A DNA stretch of 64,000 bases from Larsenimonas suaedae (lineage in GTDB: Bacteria > Pseudomonadota > Gammaproteobacteria > Pseudomonadales > Halomonadaceae): contig NZ_JAMLJI010000003.1 in assembly GCF_023712105.1 (NCBI RefSeq), forward strand, positions 186,001 through 250,000, in the 5' to 3' direction. Below, in pieces: positions 56,205-64,000 of this stretch. Below the pieces are notes generated by a model. It was not told the DNA's origin and did no database searches. It worked only from the letters and a program-made list of their open reading frames with translations. Every line of letters starts with the position of its first letter. Positions within the stretch are counted from its first letter, which is position 1. Made by a program: the position numbers and the translations under genes.

Positions 56205-57959
56205 ATGACCTTGAAGGACACCTCCGTTACCCCATTGAATGAACACCAGTTCACCGAGCGCGCCAGTGCGCTCTTGCGTTTTGTCTATGGCGAGGCACGC
56301 GCCGTCGGCGTACTCAGGCGGCTGATGCAGCTGATCGAGCGCTACGCAGACGCGTTCGACACCACCCCCAGACCGCTCTGGAGCGAACGAAGTCAGGTAT
56401 TGATCACCTACGGCAACACCGTGAGCGCCGCCGACCCGGATGTGTTTCCGCTTAATGAACTGAACCGCTTTCTCGGTGAACGGCTCAATGACACCTTCAG
56501 CGCCGTGCACATCCTGCCCTTTTTCTCCTGGAGTTCCGACGACGGCTTTTCCATCACCCACTACCTCGAGGTCAGCCCGGATCTGGGCGACTGGGCCGAC
56601 GTTCGACGAATCGCCGAAGGCCACAACCTGATGCTGGATTTGGTGATCAACCACGTCTCGCGTGAATCGCTCTGGTTTGCCGACTACATTGCCGGCACCC
56701 AGCCCGGGCGCGACTACTTCATCGAACTGCCGGCCAACACCGACGTTTCCAGAGTCACACGCCCGCGCAATACGCCACTTCTGGTGCCGGTCTCGACCCG
56801 GCGTGGCACGCGCCACGTATGGGCGACGTTCTCCGACGATCAGATCGATCTCAACTTCGAAAACCCAGACGTCCTGATCGAAATGCTTGGCGTACTGCTC
56901 AACTACCTGAGCCAGGGCGCCCGCATCGTGCGACTCGACGCCATCGCCTTTTTATGGAAAGAGCTCGGTACGGCCTGCATTCACCTGCCCCAGACCCACG
57001 CCATCGTCAAACTGATTCGGGCCGTATTCGACTACCTCGTGCCGGGCGTGCTGTTGATCACCGAAACCAACGTGCCGCACCATGAAAACCTGAGTTATTT
57101 CGGCGACGGCGATGAAGCCCATCTGGTGTATCAGTTCACCCTGCCGCCGCTTCTGGTGCACACACTCAGTACCGGCGACGCCGCCCCGTTGACCGAGTGG
57201 GCGGCAACGCTTCCCCCCCTGCCTGCGGGATGCACCTACTTCAATTTTACTGCAAGCCACGATGGCATCGGCGTGCGCGCGCTTGAAGGTCTGCTGCCCG
57301 AGCACGACATCAGCCAATTGCTTGAGCTCATGAAGCGCTTTGGCGGCCACGTCAGCATGAAAACCGGCCCGGACGGTGAGGACTCGCCTTATGAAATCAA
57401 CATCACCTACTTCGATGCCATGAAAGGCACCCGCAAGGGCGAAGACCCGTGGCAGATCGGTCGGTTTCTGTGCAGCCAGACCATCATGATGGGGCTTCAG
57501 GGCATTCCGGGCGTCTATCTTCACAGCCTCACCGCCACCGGCAACGACACCAACGGCGTTCAACGCACCGGGCACCTGCGCGCCATCAACCGCAAACGCT
57601 GGCAGCGCGACACGCTCGAGCATCTGCTTGATTCGCCCACCACCCCGACGCGAATCGTGTTCGAGCGCTTGACCGAGCGCTTGAAACTCCGGCGGGCGGA
57701 GCCGTGCTTCCACCCGGACGTACCTCAGAAAATTCTGGAACTCTCCCCGCAGGTGTTCGCCTTTCTGCGCGGCCCGCTTGAAAATGGCCGACGCTTGCTG
57801 GCCCTTCACAACGTCTCCGACCAGCCCCAGGCCATCACCTTGCCAGACGGCCTAAAAGGGCGCGGCTGGACCGATCTGATCGATAATCTGGCCTCGCCCG
57901 ATGACGAGAAACTGCTGCTCAAGCCCTATCGCAGCGCCTGGCTTGTCAGCCAGAGCTGA
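56205..57959 (+). CDS. Glucosylglycerate phosphorylase (GH13_18, YcjM-like)
   Basis: A 584-residue cytoplasmic GH13 enzyme. Catalytic residues are readable: nucleophile Asp in RIVRLDAIAFLW, acid/base Glu in LLITETNVPHHEN and the third Asp in TASHDGIGVRAL. It is longer than sucrose phosphorylases (about 490) and carries YcjM-like segments such as RPRNTPLLVPVSTRRGTRHV and WKELGTACIHLPQTH. It would split glucosylglycerate with phosphate into glucose-1-phosphate and glycerate. The facing gpgS-gpgP genes, which make that solute, support the substrate. Sucrose or glucosylglycerol remain alternatives. The ATG at 56205 has AGGAG 6 nt upstream. Confidence 0.85.
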   Translation: MTLKDTSVTPLNEHQFTERASALLRFVYGEARAVGVLRRLMQLIERYADAFDTTPRPLWSERSQVLITYGNTVSAADPDVFPLNELNRFLGERLNDTFSAVHILPFFSWSSDDGFSITHYLEVSPDLGDWADVRRIAEGHNLMLDLVINHVSRESLWFADYIAGTQPGRDYFIELPANTDVSRVTRPRNTPLLVPVSTRRGTRHVWATFSDDQIDLNFENPDVLIEMLGVLLNYLSQGARIVRLDAIAFLWKELGTACIHLPQTHAIVKLIRAVFDYLVPGVLLITETNVPHHENLSYFGDGDEAHLVYQFTLPPLLVHTLSTGDAAPLTEWAATLPPLPAGCTYFNFTASHDGIGVRALEGLLPEHDISQLLELMKRFGGHVSMKTGPDGEDSPYEINITYFDAMKGTRKGEDPWQIGRFLCSQTIMMGLQGIPGVYLHSLTATGNDTNGVQRTGHLRAINRKRWQRDTLEHLLDSPTTPTRIVFERLTERLKLRRAEPCFHPDVPQKILELSPQVFAFLRGPLENGRRLLALHNVSDQPQAITLPDGLKGRGWTDLIDNLASPDDEKLLLKPYRSAWLVSQS

Positions 57960-57982
57960 CTCTATCGAGTCAGCTCACCATT

Positions 57983-58008
57983 AAAAAAGGGCCGTTCGGC
58001 CCTTTTTT
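57983..58008. terminator. Bidirectional terminator, glucosylglycerate phosphorylase / gpgS
   Basis: A 12-bp perfect inverted repeat AAAAAAGGGCCG / CGGCCCTTTTTT, with a tiny loop, between convergent genes. Confidence 0.95.
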
Positions 58009-58045
58009 AATGCATGGTTCGTGTCGGCATAGCGCCTTTGACCGC

Positions 58046-59266
58046 TCACACGTCGCCGCTGTTGTCCTGCTCGACGGCGTCATGCAGACGCTCAAGCAGC
58101 GCCGGAAACGCCGACTGCACCCGGCTCCAGCTCGCGATGAACGGCTTGTCACGCGGGTTTTTGAGAAACGCGTCACCGGCGTCCATGATCGCCTGGGCGA
58201 ACAGCTCGACGGCCTGCTCCTCACTGTGACGGTCGACCTTGAGACCGTTCATCATCGCGTCGTTGTAGTAGCTTTCGATCAGGTCGAGCGCGGTGCGGTA
58301 GTAGGTCGCTTTCAGGGTGCGGAAATCCTCTTCGTGAATGATCACGCCAAGCGTTGCCAGCTTGCGATAGAGCGCCTTGGCGATGTCCAGACTCATGCGG
58401 TTGAGCCCGGCGCTTGCGTCCTCGGGTGACAGCGGCTGATGCTTGTGATCGTAGGTATCGGCGATATCGACCTGACACAGCCGTTTGGTCGAGTAGTTGC
58501 GGTGAACCTCCGACAGCACCCCGATTTCAAGTCCCCAGTCGCTTGGAATTCGAATGTCGTTGAGCACCGAGGCCCGCATCGAAAACTCGCCCGACAGCGG
58601 ATAGCGGTAGCTGTCGAGGTAGTTCAGGTAATCAAGCGGCCCATACATCTTTTTGAGCGCTCGAAGCATCGGTGTGACCATCAGGCGCCCGACCCGGCCA
58701 TTGAGCTTGCCGCCAGCAACCCGGGCGTAATAGCCCTTGCAGAACTCGTAGTTGAACCGCGGGTTGGCGATCGGATACATCATCCGTGCCAGAAGCGTGC
58801 GGTCGTAGGTGACGATATCGCAGTCGTGCAGCCCGATCGCCTCCGAGCGGCCAGAGGCCAGGGCGTAGCCCGAGCAGAACCAGACGTTACGCCCCTTGCC
58901 CGGGGCCTGCGGCGCCAGCTCTTCCTTGGCCAGATCCTGGTCGATTGCGCTCAGGCGCGGCCCATCGTTCCAGAGGATGCGGTGGTGCTGGGGAAGCCGC
59001 GAGAAAAAATCCCGCGCATGCAGAAACTGGTCACGGTCGGCGCGGTCGAGGCCGATGATGATCTCATCGATATAATCGATCTCTTTCAACTGATCGACGA
59101 TGCGCGTAAGCGCCGGGCCTTCAAGCTCCGAGTACAGCGACGGCAGGATCAGCCCCATCGGGCGACGCTTCGAAAACTGCTTGAGCTCGCTTTCAAGCGC
59201 CTCGACCGGGCGATTGCCCAGATTGTGGAAATTGGTGATGATGCCGTTTTGGTAGAAGTCGCTCAT
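58046..59266 (-). CDS. gpgS: Glucosyl-3-phosphoglycerate synthase
   Basis: A 406-residue GT-A fold transferase (GT81 type) that makes glucosyl-3-phosphoglycerate from NDP-glucose and 3-phosphoglycerate. It shows MGLILPSLYSELEGPALTRI, the nucleotide-sugar Gly/Lys-rich LAPQAPGKGRNVWFC, a DxD-like IGLHDCDIVTYDR and the acceptor-site region YLNYLDSYRYPLSGEFSMRA. The partner phosphatase gene ends with a 4-bp ATGA overlap at its start. The product, glucosylglycerate, is a compatible solute made under salt stress with low nitrogen. A mannosyl donor cannot be fully excluded. Confidence 0.88.
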   Translation of the reverse strand: MSDFYQNGIITNFHNLGNRPVEALESELKQFSKRRPMGLILPSLYSELEGPALTRIVDQLKEIDYIDEIIIGLDRADRDQFLHARDFFSRLPQHHRILWNDGPRLSAIDQDLAKEELAPQAPGKGRNVWFCSGYALASGRSEAIGLHDCDIVTYDRTLLARMMYPIANPRFNYEFCKGYYARVAGGKLNGRVGRLMVTPMLRALKKMYGPLDYLNYLDSYRYPLSGEFSMRASVLNDIRIPSDWGLEIGVLSEVHRNYSTKRLCQVDIADTYDHKHQPLSPEDASAGLNRMSLDIAKALYRKLATLGVIIHEEDFRTLKATYYRTALDLIESYYNDAMMNGLKVDRHSEEQAVELFAQAIMDAGDAFLKNPRDKPFIASWSRVQSAFPALLERLHDAVEQDNSGDV

Positions 59267-60090
59267 CGATCCGCCTCCTTGTCATGTCCCAGCCAATGAT
59301 CAAGCCCTTCGGCCCAGCCGGCAGGCCCCGAATGCTGCGTCATGTAGGCGCCCTCAACCTCAAGCACGCGGCCATGATCGTTTCGAATCGCCACGGCGCG
59401 GTCACAGGCCTTAAGCATTGATACATCGTTTTCACCATCGCCAAGGGCGATCGAGCGCACGCTCTGCTCAAAGATCGCTTCGTGACGCTCGCACAACCAA
59501 CGCACGGCCGCCCCCTTGTTGACCTCCTCGCCCAACACATGATGAAAGCGCCCGCCCCGCGTCAATGAAAGGCCGGTGCCGGCGAGCAGCTGTTGAAAGT
59601 GGGTCAGTTGATCGGGCGTATCTTCCCAGACGATCGGCTCGGAGCCCTGGCGGTCGCGCGCACGCTCGGCCGCCTGCTCATCGAGCCCTGTCCGCTCGAC
59701 TACCTCCTGAAGCGTCATGTCCCCGAAGCCCCGAAAGCTCAAGCGCTCCTGAGACCGTACGGCCTCGAGCACGTCTCGTATCCGGGTGTAGTCCGCGCCC
59801 AGATGAACCACGGCCCAGCCGCTGTCATCGACCGCTTCATTCAGGCACCACTCCGGCGGCAGGATGACAGCACTGCCGTTTTCGACGATATACGGTGCGT
59901 AGAGGTCAAGCTCCTGGCGAAGCGTTGCGACCTCGGCGCGGGTCTTGCTGGTATTGATGATGACGGGGATGGCCTTGTCGCGCAGGCGATCAAGCCAGGG
60001 CGCGGCGGACTGCCAATCGTAGTTGTCGTGATCGAGCAGCGAGCCGTCCAGATCGGTAAAAACAAGTAACGTGTCGTGCGATAAAACCAT
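59263..60090 (-). CDS. gpgP: Glucosyl/mannosyl-3-phosphoglycerate phosphatase (HAD-IIB)
   Basis: A 275-residue Cof-type HAD phosphatase with VFTDLDGSLLDHDNYDW (nucleophile Asp), INTSKTRAEV (motif II), VENGSAVILP and SIALGDGENDVSML (motif IV). These match the mannosyl-3-phosphoglycerate phosphatase family. Its pairing with gpgS says it removes the phosphate to give glucosylglycerate. The RBS is poor. A triplicated AAGCAT element lies 48-91 bp upstream and may control this operon. Confidence 0.87.
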   Translation of the reverse strand: MVLSHDTLLVFTDLDGSLLDHDNYDWQSAAPWLDRLRDKAIPVIINTSKTRAEVATLRQELDLYAPYIVENGSAVILPPEWCLNEAVDDSGWAVVHLGADYTRIRDVLEAVRSQERLSFRGFGDMTLQEVVERTGLDEQAAERARDRQGSEPIVWEDTPDQLTHFQQLLAGTGLSLTRGGRFHHVLGEEVNKGAAVRWLCERHEAIFEQSVRSIALGDGENDVSMLKACDRAVAIRNDHGRVLEVEGAYMTQHSGPAGWAEGLDHWLGHDKEADR

Positions 60091-60135
60091 AAATGCGCGC
60101 CCTGGGTTGTGGTGTTGTCGAGGCGTCTGGCGTAC

Positions 60136-60182
60136 TTAAGCATAGACTTCTTAAAGCATGGAGCTTAATCAAGCATAGACTC
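60136..60182. repeat. Three spaced AAGCAT-containing repeats upstream of gpgP
   Basis: AAGCATAGACT occurs exactly twice (60138-60148 and 60171-60181), with a diverged copy AAAGCATGGAG between them (near 60153-60163). Spacing is 16-17 bp, so the two perfect copies are 33 bp apart, about three helical turns. The spot is between the dgoK stop and the gpgP start, where the gpgP-gpgS promoter should be. It looks like an array of binding sites for a regulator. Confidence 0.6.
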
Positions 60183-60208
60183 ACGACATCACTTTAGGCA
60201 CGCACCGG

Positions 60209-61129
60209 CTAGTCACGGCGCGCGCTGGAGGCAATAAGCGCCTTGATGCCGGCCCGGGTCGCGTCATCGCTTGCCACGCTCTCAAAACGCAGATCGGCAC
60301 GCGTCAATGCCCGCTCATAAAGCGGCGTGAGCTGGCTTGAGCCGATCAGACACACGGTCGTACCGTGCGGCAGGCGCGCACGCATGGTCGCCACTTCCGA
60401 GCCGATCAACACCCCGGACAGAAAGCTTCCGACCTGCTCGGCGGCAAGCCCTGTATAAAGATGACGGCTTCGCGCCTCAAAAAGTGCATGCAGCACGCCC
60501 TCTTCGGCGCCGCCACGGGCAAGGCCCTGATCGAAGGCGGATTCATCAAACGTCGCGTCATCGCGGGCAGGCTCACCGGGCAGCGTGTGGTAGCGCACCG
60601 CGTGGTACAGCTCGCCGGTCATGAAGGTCGAAAAGCGCACCAGCGTGTCACCCTCAAGCTCGGCCCACTTGCTGTGGGTGCCCGGCACGCAGAACCAGCG
60701 CGCCTCGGCGCTTGAAAGCGCGCGAGCCCCGAAAAGCTGCACTTCCTCGCCGCGCATCACATCCACTACGCCGTCACCGTCCGCCTCGAGCCATTTGACG
60801 CCGGGCACGATAAAGGCGTTGTCGAGACCGGGCGCCGGCAGGCAGTGGCGGGCCAGTTCATCGAGCGTGACCGGCAGCGACAGCTGCGGCGCCTCGGCCC
60901 AGCCACGCTTGGCACCGACCATGCCCGACAGATAGATCGGCGTGGCCTCACTCTCACGCCAACCCGCCACCTGACGCGCCAGATAGTGGGGAAACTCGGA
61001 CTGGCTCAACGCCTTGATGCCGGCGTCGGCCCGGCGCTCCTCGAGGCACGCCCCGCTTTCGGCATCGACCAGAAACGCCCGAAAGTTGCTGGTGCCCCAG
61101 TCCACCACGATGTAGCGCGCCTCGCTCAC
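60209..61129 (-). CDS. dgoK: 2-dehydro-3-deoxygalactonokinase
   Basis: A 306-residue sugar kinase that phosphorylates KDGal, the third step of D-galactonate breakdown. It shows the opening YIVVDWGTSNFRAFLVD, LSGMVGAKRGWAEAP, VPGTHSKWAELEGD and FSTFMTGELYHAVR. The start is GTG at 61129, with GGGAGG 7 nt upstream and a 4-bp overlap (GTGA) with the dgoA stop; an open frame upstream is spurious. It is last in the dgoR-D-A-K order, which differs from E. coli R-K-A-D-T. Confidence 0.93.
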   Translation of the reverse strand: MSEARYIVVDWGTSNFRAFLVDAESGACLEERRADAGIKALSQSEFPHYLARQVAGWRESEATPIYLSGMVGAKRGWAEAPQLSLPVTLDELARHCLPAPGLDNAFIVPGVKWLEADGDGVVDVMRGEEVQLFGARALSSAEARWFCVPGTHSKWAELEGDTLVRFSTFMTGELYHAVRYHTLPGEPARDDATFDESAFDQGLARGGAEEGVLHALFEARSRHLYTGLAAEQVGSFLSGVLIGSEVATMRARLPHGTTVCLIGSSQLTPLYERALTRADLRFESVASDDATRAGIKALIASSARRD

Positions 61130-61797
61130 TGATCGACCTCCCGCTGAAGCCCTTCGAGCTTGCCGGAAAGCTCCTGAAGCCGCTGCCATTCAGCGACGAT
61201 TTCACGGGCAGTCTCGCCGACTTCACGCGCGGCCTTGCCCGGGGTGTAAAGCATGCTGCCATAGCCGAACCCATTCACGCCGGCGGCATGCCACTCCCCC
61301 ATGGTGTCAATACCGATGCCACCAACCGCCAGTACGGGCACGCGTGACGGCAGCACCGACTTGATGTCTTTCAGGTAATCGCAGCCAAAGCGCGCCGCGG
61401 GGAACAGCTTGAGGCCGGTCGCACCGTGCTTGATGGCCTGAAACGCCTCGGACGGCGTCGCGCAGCCGACCAGGCTGTAAAGCCCGGCATCATCGGCGGC
61501 CTCGATCACCTCGGGGTCGGTGTTGGGCGTAACCATCAGCTCCGCGCCCGTCTCTTTCAGCCGCTTGACGTCGCCGGTATGCAACACGGTGCCCGCGCCG
61601 ACGATAACGTTACTGGGCGCGCGCTTGACCAGTGCCTCGATCGACGTCCAGGGCGAGGGTGAATTGAGCGGTACTTCGATAAAGCGCACCCCGGCCTCGA
61701 CCAGGGCGTCGCACACCTCATCGACCTCGGCCGGCTTGATGCCGCGCAAAATGGCGACCAGAGGGCGGTCGTTCAGCGCCTCGTGAAATAAAGACAT
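61126..61797 (-). CDS. dgoA: 2-dehydro-3-deoxy-6-phosphogalactonate aldolase
   Basis: A 223-residue KDPG-family class I aldolase that cleaves KDPGal to pyruvate and glyceraldehyde-3-phosphate. Visible are LVAILRGIKPAEVDEVCDAL, catalytic Glu in RFIEVPLNSPSPW, GAGTVLHTGDV and the Schiff-base Lys in GATGLKLFPAARFG. The IEVPLNSP version is the DgoA type rather than Eda. AAGGAG precedes ATG. It is tightly coupled to dgoK. Confidence 0.94.
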   Translation of the reverse strand: MSLFHEALNDRPLVAILRGIKPAEVDEVCDALVEAGVRFIEVPLNSPSPWTSIEALVKRAPSNVIVGAGTVLHTGDVKRLKETGAELMVTPNTDPEVIEAADDAGLYSLVGCATPSEAFQAIKHGATGLKLFPAARFGCDYLKDIKSVLPSRVPVLAVGGIGIDTMGEWHAAGVNGFGYGSMLYTPGKAAREVGETAREIVAEWQRLQELSGKLEGLQREVDQ

Positions 61798-61899
61798 GAT
61801 TTCTCCTTGGCGATATCAGGCTCTGTTGGCCATCGAGCGTGCACTCAGGCGCGCCCGACAGTGACCTTCACACGGTTCAAACAACGTATCGTGCCCGGA

Positions 61900-63048
61900 T
61901 TACCACTCGGCGATGCTGCCATCGTCGTGGGTCCAGACCGGGTTGCGCCAGCGGTGCCCCACTTTGGAGCGCTCCTCGACAAACGCCTCATCGATCTCGA
62001 CCCCAAGGCCTGGGCCGTCGGGAATGGCCAGATAGCCGTCATCGATGGCGAGCGCCGACTTGTCCACCAGGTAATCGAGCACGTCGTTGCCCTGATTGTA
62101 GTGAATCCCCATGCTCTGTTCCTGGATGAACGCATTGTGCGAGACCGCGTCCAGATGCAGCGAGGCCGCAAGGGTCAAGGGCCCGAGCGGACAGTGCGGT
62201 GCAAGTGCGACATCATGACACGAGGCCAGCGAGGCAATCTTGAGGCCTTCCGAGATACCACCGCAGTGGGAGAGATCGGGCTGGATGATATCGACCATGC
62301 CGTCTGCCAGCAGATCGCGGAACTGATAGCGTGTATGCAGGCGCTCGCCGGTAGCGATGGGGTAGCCGAGGTTGCCGGCGATGTGCTTGAGCGAGGGCAG
62401 ATGCTCGGGCAGGACCGGCTCCTCGACGAACATCGGCCGGTACGGCTCGAGTTCCTTGAGCAGAATCTTGGCCATCGGGCGATGCACGCGGCCGTGGAAA
62501 TCGATGCCGATGCCGACATCCATGCCGACCGCTTCGCGGGCCTCGGCGATGCGGGCCACGGCCTCATCGACCTTGGTGTAGCTATCGACCATCGCCATCT
62601 CGGCGGTGCCGTTCATCTTGAAGGCGGTGAAGCCCTTGTCCACCAGGGCCTTCGCGCCGGCGCCGACGTCGTTGGGCTTGTCACCGCCGGTCCAGGCGTA
62701 CATCCGCATCTTGTCGCGCACGCGCCCGCCCAAAAGCTGGTAGACCGGCACGCCCAGATCGCGCCCCTTCAAATCCCAAAGCGCCTGATCGATGCCGGCG
62801 ATCGCGCTCATCAGAATCGGGCCACCGCGGTAGAATCCCGCGCGGTAGAGCGTGTTCCACAGGTGCTCGATGCGCCGCGGGTCCTGGCCGATCAAATAGT
62901 CGGAAAGCTCATGCACCGCCGCTTCCACGGTGGCGGCGCGCCCTTCGATGACCGGCTCACCCCAGCCGTAGGCGCCCTCGTCGGTCTCGATCTTGAGAAA
63001 GAGCCAGCGCGGTGGAATCTGCCAGGTTTTCAGGCGGGTAATCTTCAT
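61900..63048 (-). CDS. dgoD: D-galactonate dehydratase
   Basis: A 382-residue enolase-superfamily enzyme (E. coli DgoD length). Metal and catalytic residues line up with DgoD: Asp and His in GIDFHGRVH (near 183-185), Glu in FVEEPV (near 209), Glu in [10 protein letters not shown] (near 235) and His in [10 protein letters not shown] (near 285). It dehydrates galactonate to KDGal. It lies 102 bp before dgoA and follows dgoR after 54 bp. A related sugar-acid substrate is possible, but dgoA and dgoK make galactonate the best guess. Confidence 0.94.
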   Translation of the reverse strand: MKITRLKTWQIPPRWLFLKIETDEGAYGWGEPVIEGRAATVEAAVHELSDYLIGQDPRRIEHLWNTLYRAGFYRGGPILMSAIAGIDQALWDLKGRDLGVPVYQLLGGRVRDKMRMYAWTGGDKPNDVGAGAKALVDKGFTAFKMNGTAEMAMVDSYTKVDEAVARIAEAREAVGMDVGIGIDFHGRVHRPMAKILLKELEPYRPMFVEEPVLPEHLPSLKHIAGNLGYPIATGERLHTRYQFRDLLADGMVDIIQPDLSHCGGISEGLKIASLASCHDVALAPHCPLGPLTLAASLHLDAVSHNAFIQEQSMGIHYNQGNDVLDYLVDKSALAIDDGYLAIPDGPGLGVEIDEAFVEERSKVGHRWRNPVWTHDDGSIAEW

Positions 63049-63102
63049 GAATGCCTCGGGAAATAACGTGGAATATAAATAGCGCGTAAGTCGGGCGGAT
63101 TG

Positions 63103-63828
63103 CTATTCAAGCGACGCGCCCGGGCCATCGCGCAGGTCTTCGGCGGTATGGGACAGCAACTCGCGAGCGGCCTCGCAGGCCTCGCTCCGCTCCTGACGGC
63201 GAATCGCCTCCATCACACGCCGATGGCAGCCGACACTTTCGCGCATCGCCTCAACGCTTCGACGGGTACGGGCGACCTGAGCGTGGATGATGGGTTTGAG
63301 CATGTGTGAAAGCTGCGTCCAGATGACGTTGTGGGTCGCGGCGTACACCGCCTCATGAAAGGCCACATCGTACTCATCGTGGCTTGCGCCCTGACAATGA
63401 TGGTCAGGGGCGTCGATGGTTGCAGCCATGCCGCCAAGCGCTCGCTCGATCGCGACCAGATCCTCGGCGGTGGCGTGCGTGGCAGCCTCCATGGTCACGA
63501 ACGGCTCGACCGACTCTCGAAACCGCAGCAGATCGTCCATGTAGAACGCGCTGGCCTCGGTGTAATGGGTCAGCCAATGGGTGACGCGCGGGTCAAGCAA
63601 CTGCCACTCGCTCGGCGCACGCACCCGCGTGCCCTGCCCCGAGATGCGCACCAGAATGCCGGTATCCACCAGCGTCTGTAGCGCGCTTCGGGCCGTACTG
63701 CGACTGACCTGATGCGTACTGCAGATGTCGATTTCACGCGGCAGGAAGCTGCCGGGGGGATAGGTGCCGTCGAAAATGGCGCCAGCCAGCTTCTCGAGCA
63801 AGTCGTCACGGTTTTGCGCGCCCGCCAT
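63103..63828 (-). CDS. dgoR: FadR-subfamily GntR regulator of the galactonate operon
   Basis: A 241-residue repressor. The winged helix is N-terminal (GSFLPREIDICSTHQVSRST, then ALQTLVDTGILVRISGQGTR), and the C-terminal FCD effector domain has FRESVEPFVTMEAA, YDVAFHEAVYAATHN and HRRVMEAIRR, with His/Asp positions for a metal. By context it senses galactonate or KDGal and represses dgoD-A-K. A perfect 6-1-6 palindrome lies 41-53 bp upstream of its start, suggesting autoregulation. Confidence 0.9.
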   Translation of the reverse strand: MAGAQNRDDLLEKLAGAIFDGTYPPGSFLPREIDICSTHQVSRSTARSALQTLVDTGILVRISGQGTRVRAPSEWQLLDPRVTHWLTHYTEASAFYMDDLLRFRESVEPFVTMEAATHATAEDLVAIERALGGMAATIDAPDHHCQGASHDEYDVAFHEAVYAATHNVIWTQLSHMLKPIIHAQVARTRRSVEAMRESVGCHRRVMEAIRRQERSEACEAARELLSHTAEDLRDGPGASLE

Positions 63829-63868
63829 GGTGGTATCGTCTCTCCGGGAAAGGCCTACATCAATACCT

Positions 63869-63881
63869 TATGTCGGACATA
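63869..63881. promoter_or_regulatory. Candidate DgoR operator palindrome
   Basis: TATGTC-G-GACATA, a perfect 13-bp palindrome with the GT(N3)AC core used by FadR-type GntR regulators. On the minus strand it falls between TTGCAG and TATTGA, which are 17 bp apart and could be the dgoR promoter. Confidence 0.55.
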
Positions 63882-63935
63882 GCTGCAAGCCAACGCATGC
63901 TAGACCATAGTGGGACACGCCCGTGACGCCCGCGC

Positions 63936-64000
63936 TCAGAGCGCCCCGCGAATCGCCTTGCACGCCGCCATAAGGTTGGCAACCGCGGGCCGGGCCTCCT
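63936..64000 (-). CDS. C-terminal end of an unidentified protein (right edge)
   Basis: The last 20 full codons, reading EARPAVANLMAACKAIRGAL and then TGA, of a minus-strand gene that starts beyond the window. The tail is helical and not diagnostic, so I make no family call. It lies 107 bp upstream of dgoR on the same strand and may or may not belong to sugar-acid metabolism. It would need the missing sequence to identify. Confidence 0.5.
   Translation of the reverse strand, partial: EARPAVANLMAACKAIRGAL

Overview
The window looks like a chromosome segment of a free-living, motile, halotolerant gammaproteobacterium, most likely a member of Halomonadaceae (Oceanospirillales). This is inferred from protein style and gene order: a very acidic general porin, SphA-type outer-membrane proteins, glucosylglycerate (compatible-solute) genes, and Pseudomonas/E. 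coli-like blocks (rppH-ptsP-TauE-lgt-thyA-folA; yrfG-hslR-hslO-pckA with nudE; nrdR-ribD-ribB-ribH-nusB-thiL-pgpA). No rRNA, tRNA, insertion sequence, prophage or CRISPR array was seen. Coding density is high, most genes are compact operons, and several adjacent genes overlap by 4 bp.

Layout. 1-3.3 kb: a TroA-type Mn/Zn ABC importer (-) divergent from a DUF2243-CtaG pair (+). 3.3-8.1 kb: a minus-strand run of type II sulfide:quinone oxidoreductase, two near-identical SphA outer-membrane proteins and an MFS transporter. 8.3-10.8 kb: an ankyrin protein, then a DUF2946-PepSY pair with His/Met-rich segments (likely copper related). 11.0-16.7 kb: a signalling module of three plus-strand genes (pseudo-receiver-EAL; pseudo-receiver-PAS-PAS-HisKA_2 kinase; REC-PAS-PAS-GGDEF-EAL). 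16.7-19.9 kb: an AaeXAB-like efflux operon. 20.0-22.2 kb: the porin and a ProQ/FinO-domain protein. 22.3-31.7 kb: folA, thyA, lgt, TauE, ptsP, rppH, a HAD phosphatase, rsd/algQ, dsbB and gshA. 31.8-41.3 kb: tex, a chemoreceptor, pckA, hslO, hslR, yrfG, nudE and a small exported repeat protein. 41.7-49.1 kb: ilvD, ydgG-type SDR (ydfG), an AsrA-type Lon, a YdgA-family protein and pgpA. 49-54 kb: thiL, nusB, ribH, ribB, ribD, nrdR. 54-56 kb: two GlsB/YeaQ-type proteins and TerC under a yybP-ykoY manganese riboswitch. 56-60 kb: glucosylglycerate phosphorylase facing gpgS-gpgP. 60-64 kb: a D-galactonate operon (dgoR-dgoD-dgoA-dgoK).

The observations most worth following are: (a) the c-di-GMP/kinase module, in which two receiver domains have Asn or Glu instead of the phospho-acceptor Asp while the third is intact; (b) the TerC riboswitch, whose P1 3' strand is also perfectly complementary to the ribosome binding site, so a translational ON mechanism can be read directly; (c) a small His/Met-containing exported repeat protein behind a strong promoter with an inverted repeat across the -35/spacer; (d) a triplicated AAGCAT element upstream of the glucosylglycerate synthesis genes; (e) a riboflavin cluster that lacks riboflavin synthase and whose RibB carries a degenerate GTP cyclohydrolase II domain. 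Functions are assigned by motif reading and remembered family resemblance; no database search was run.
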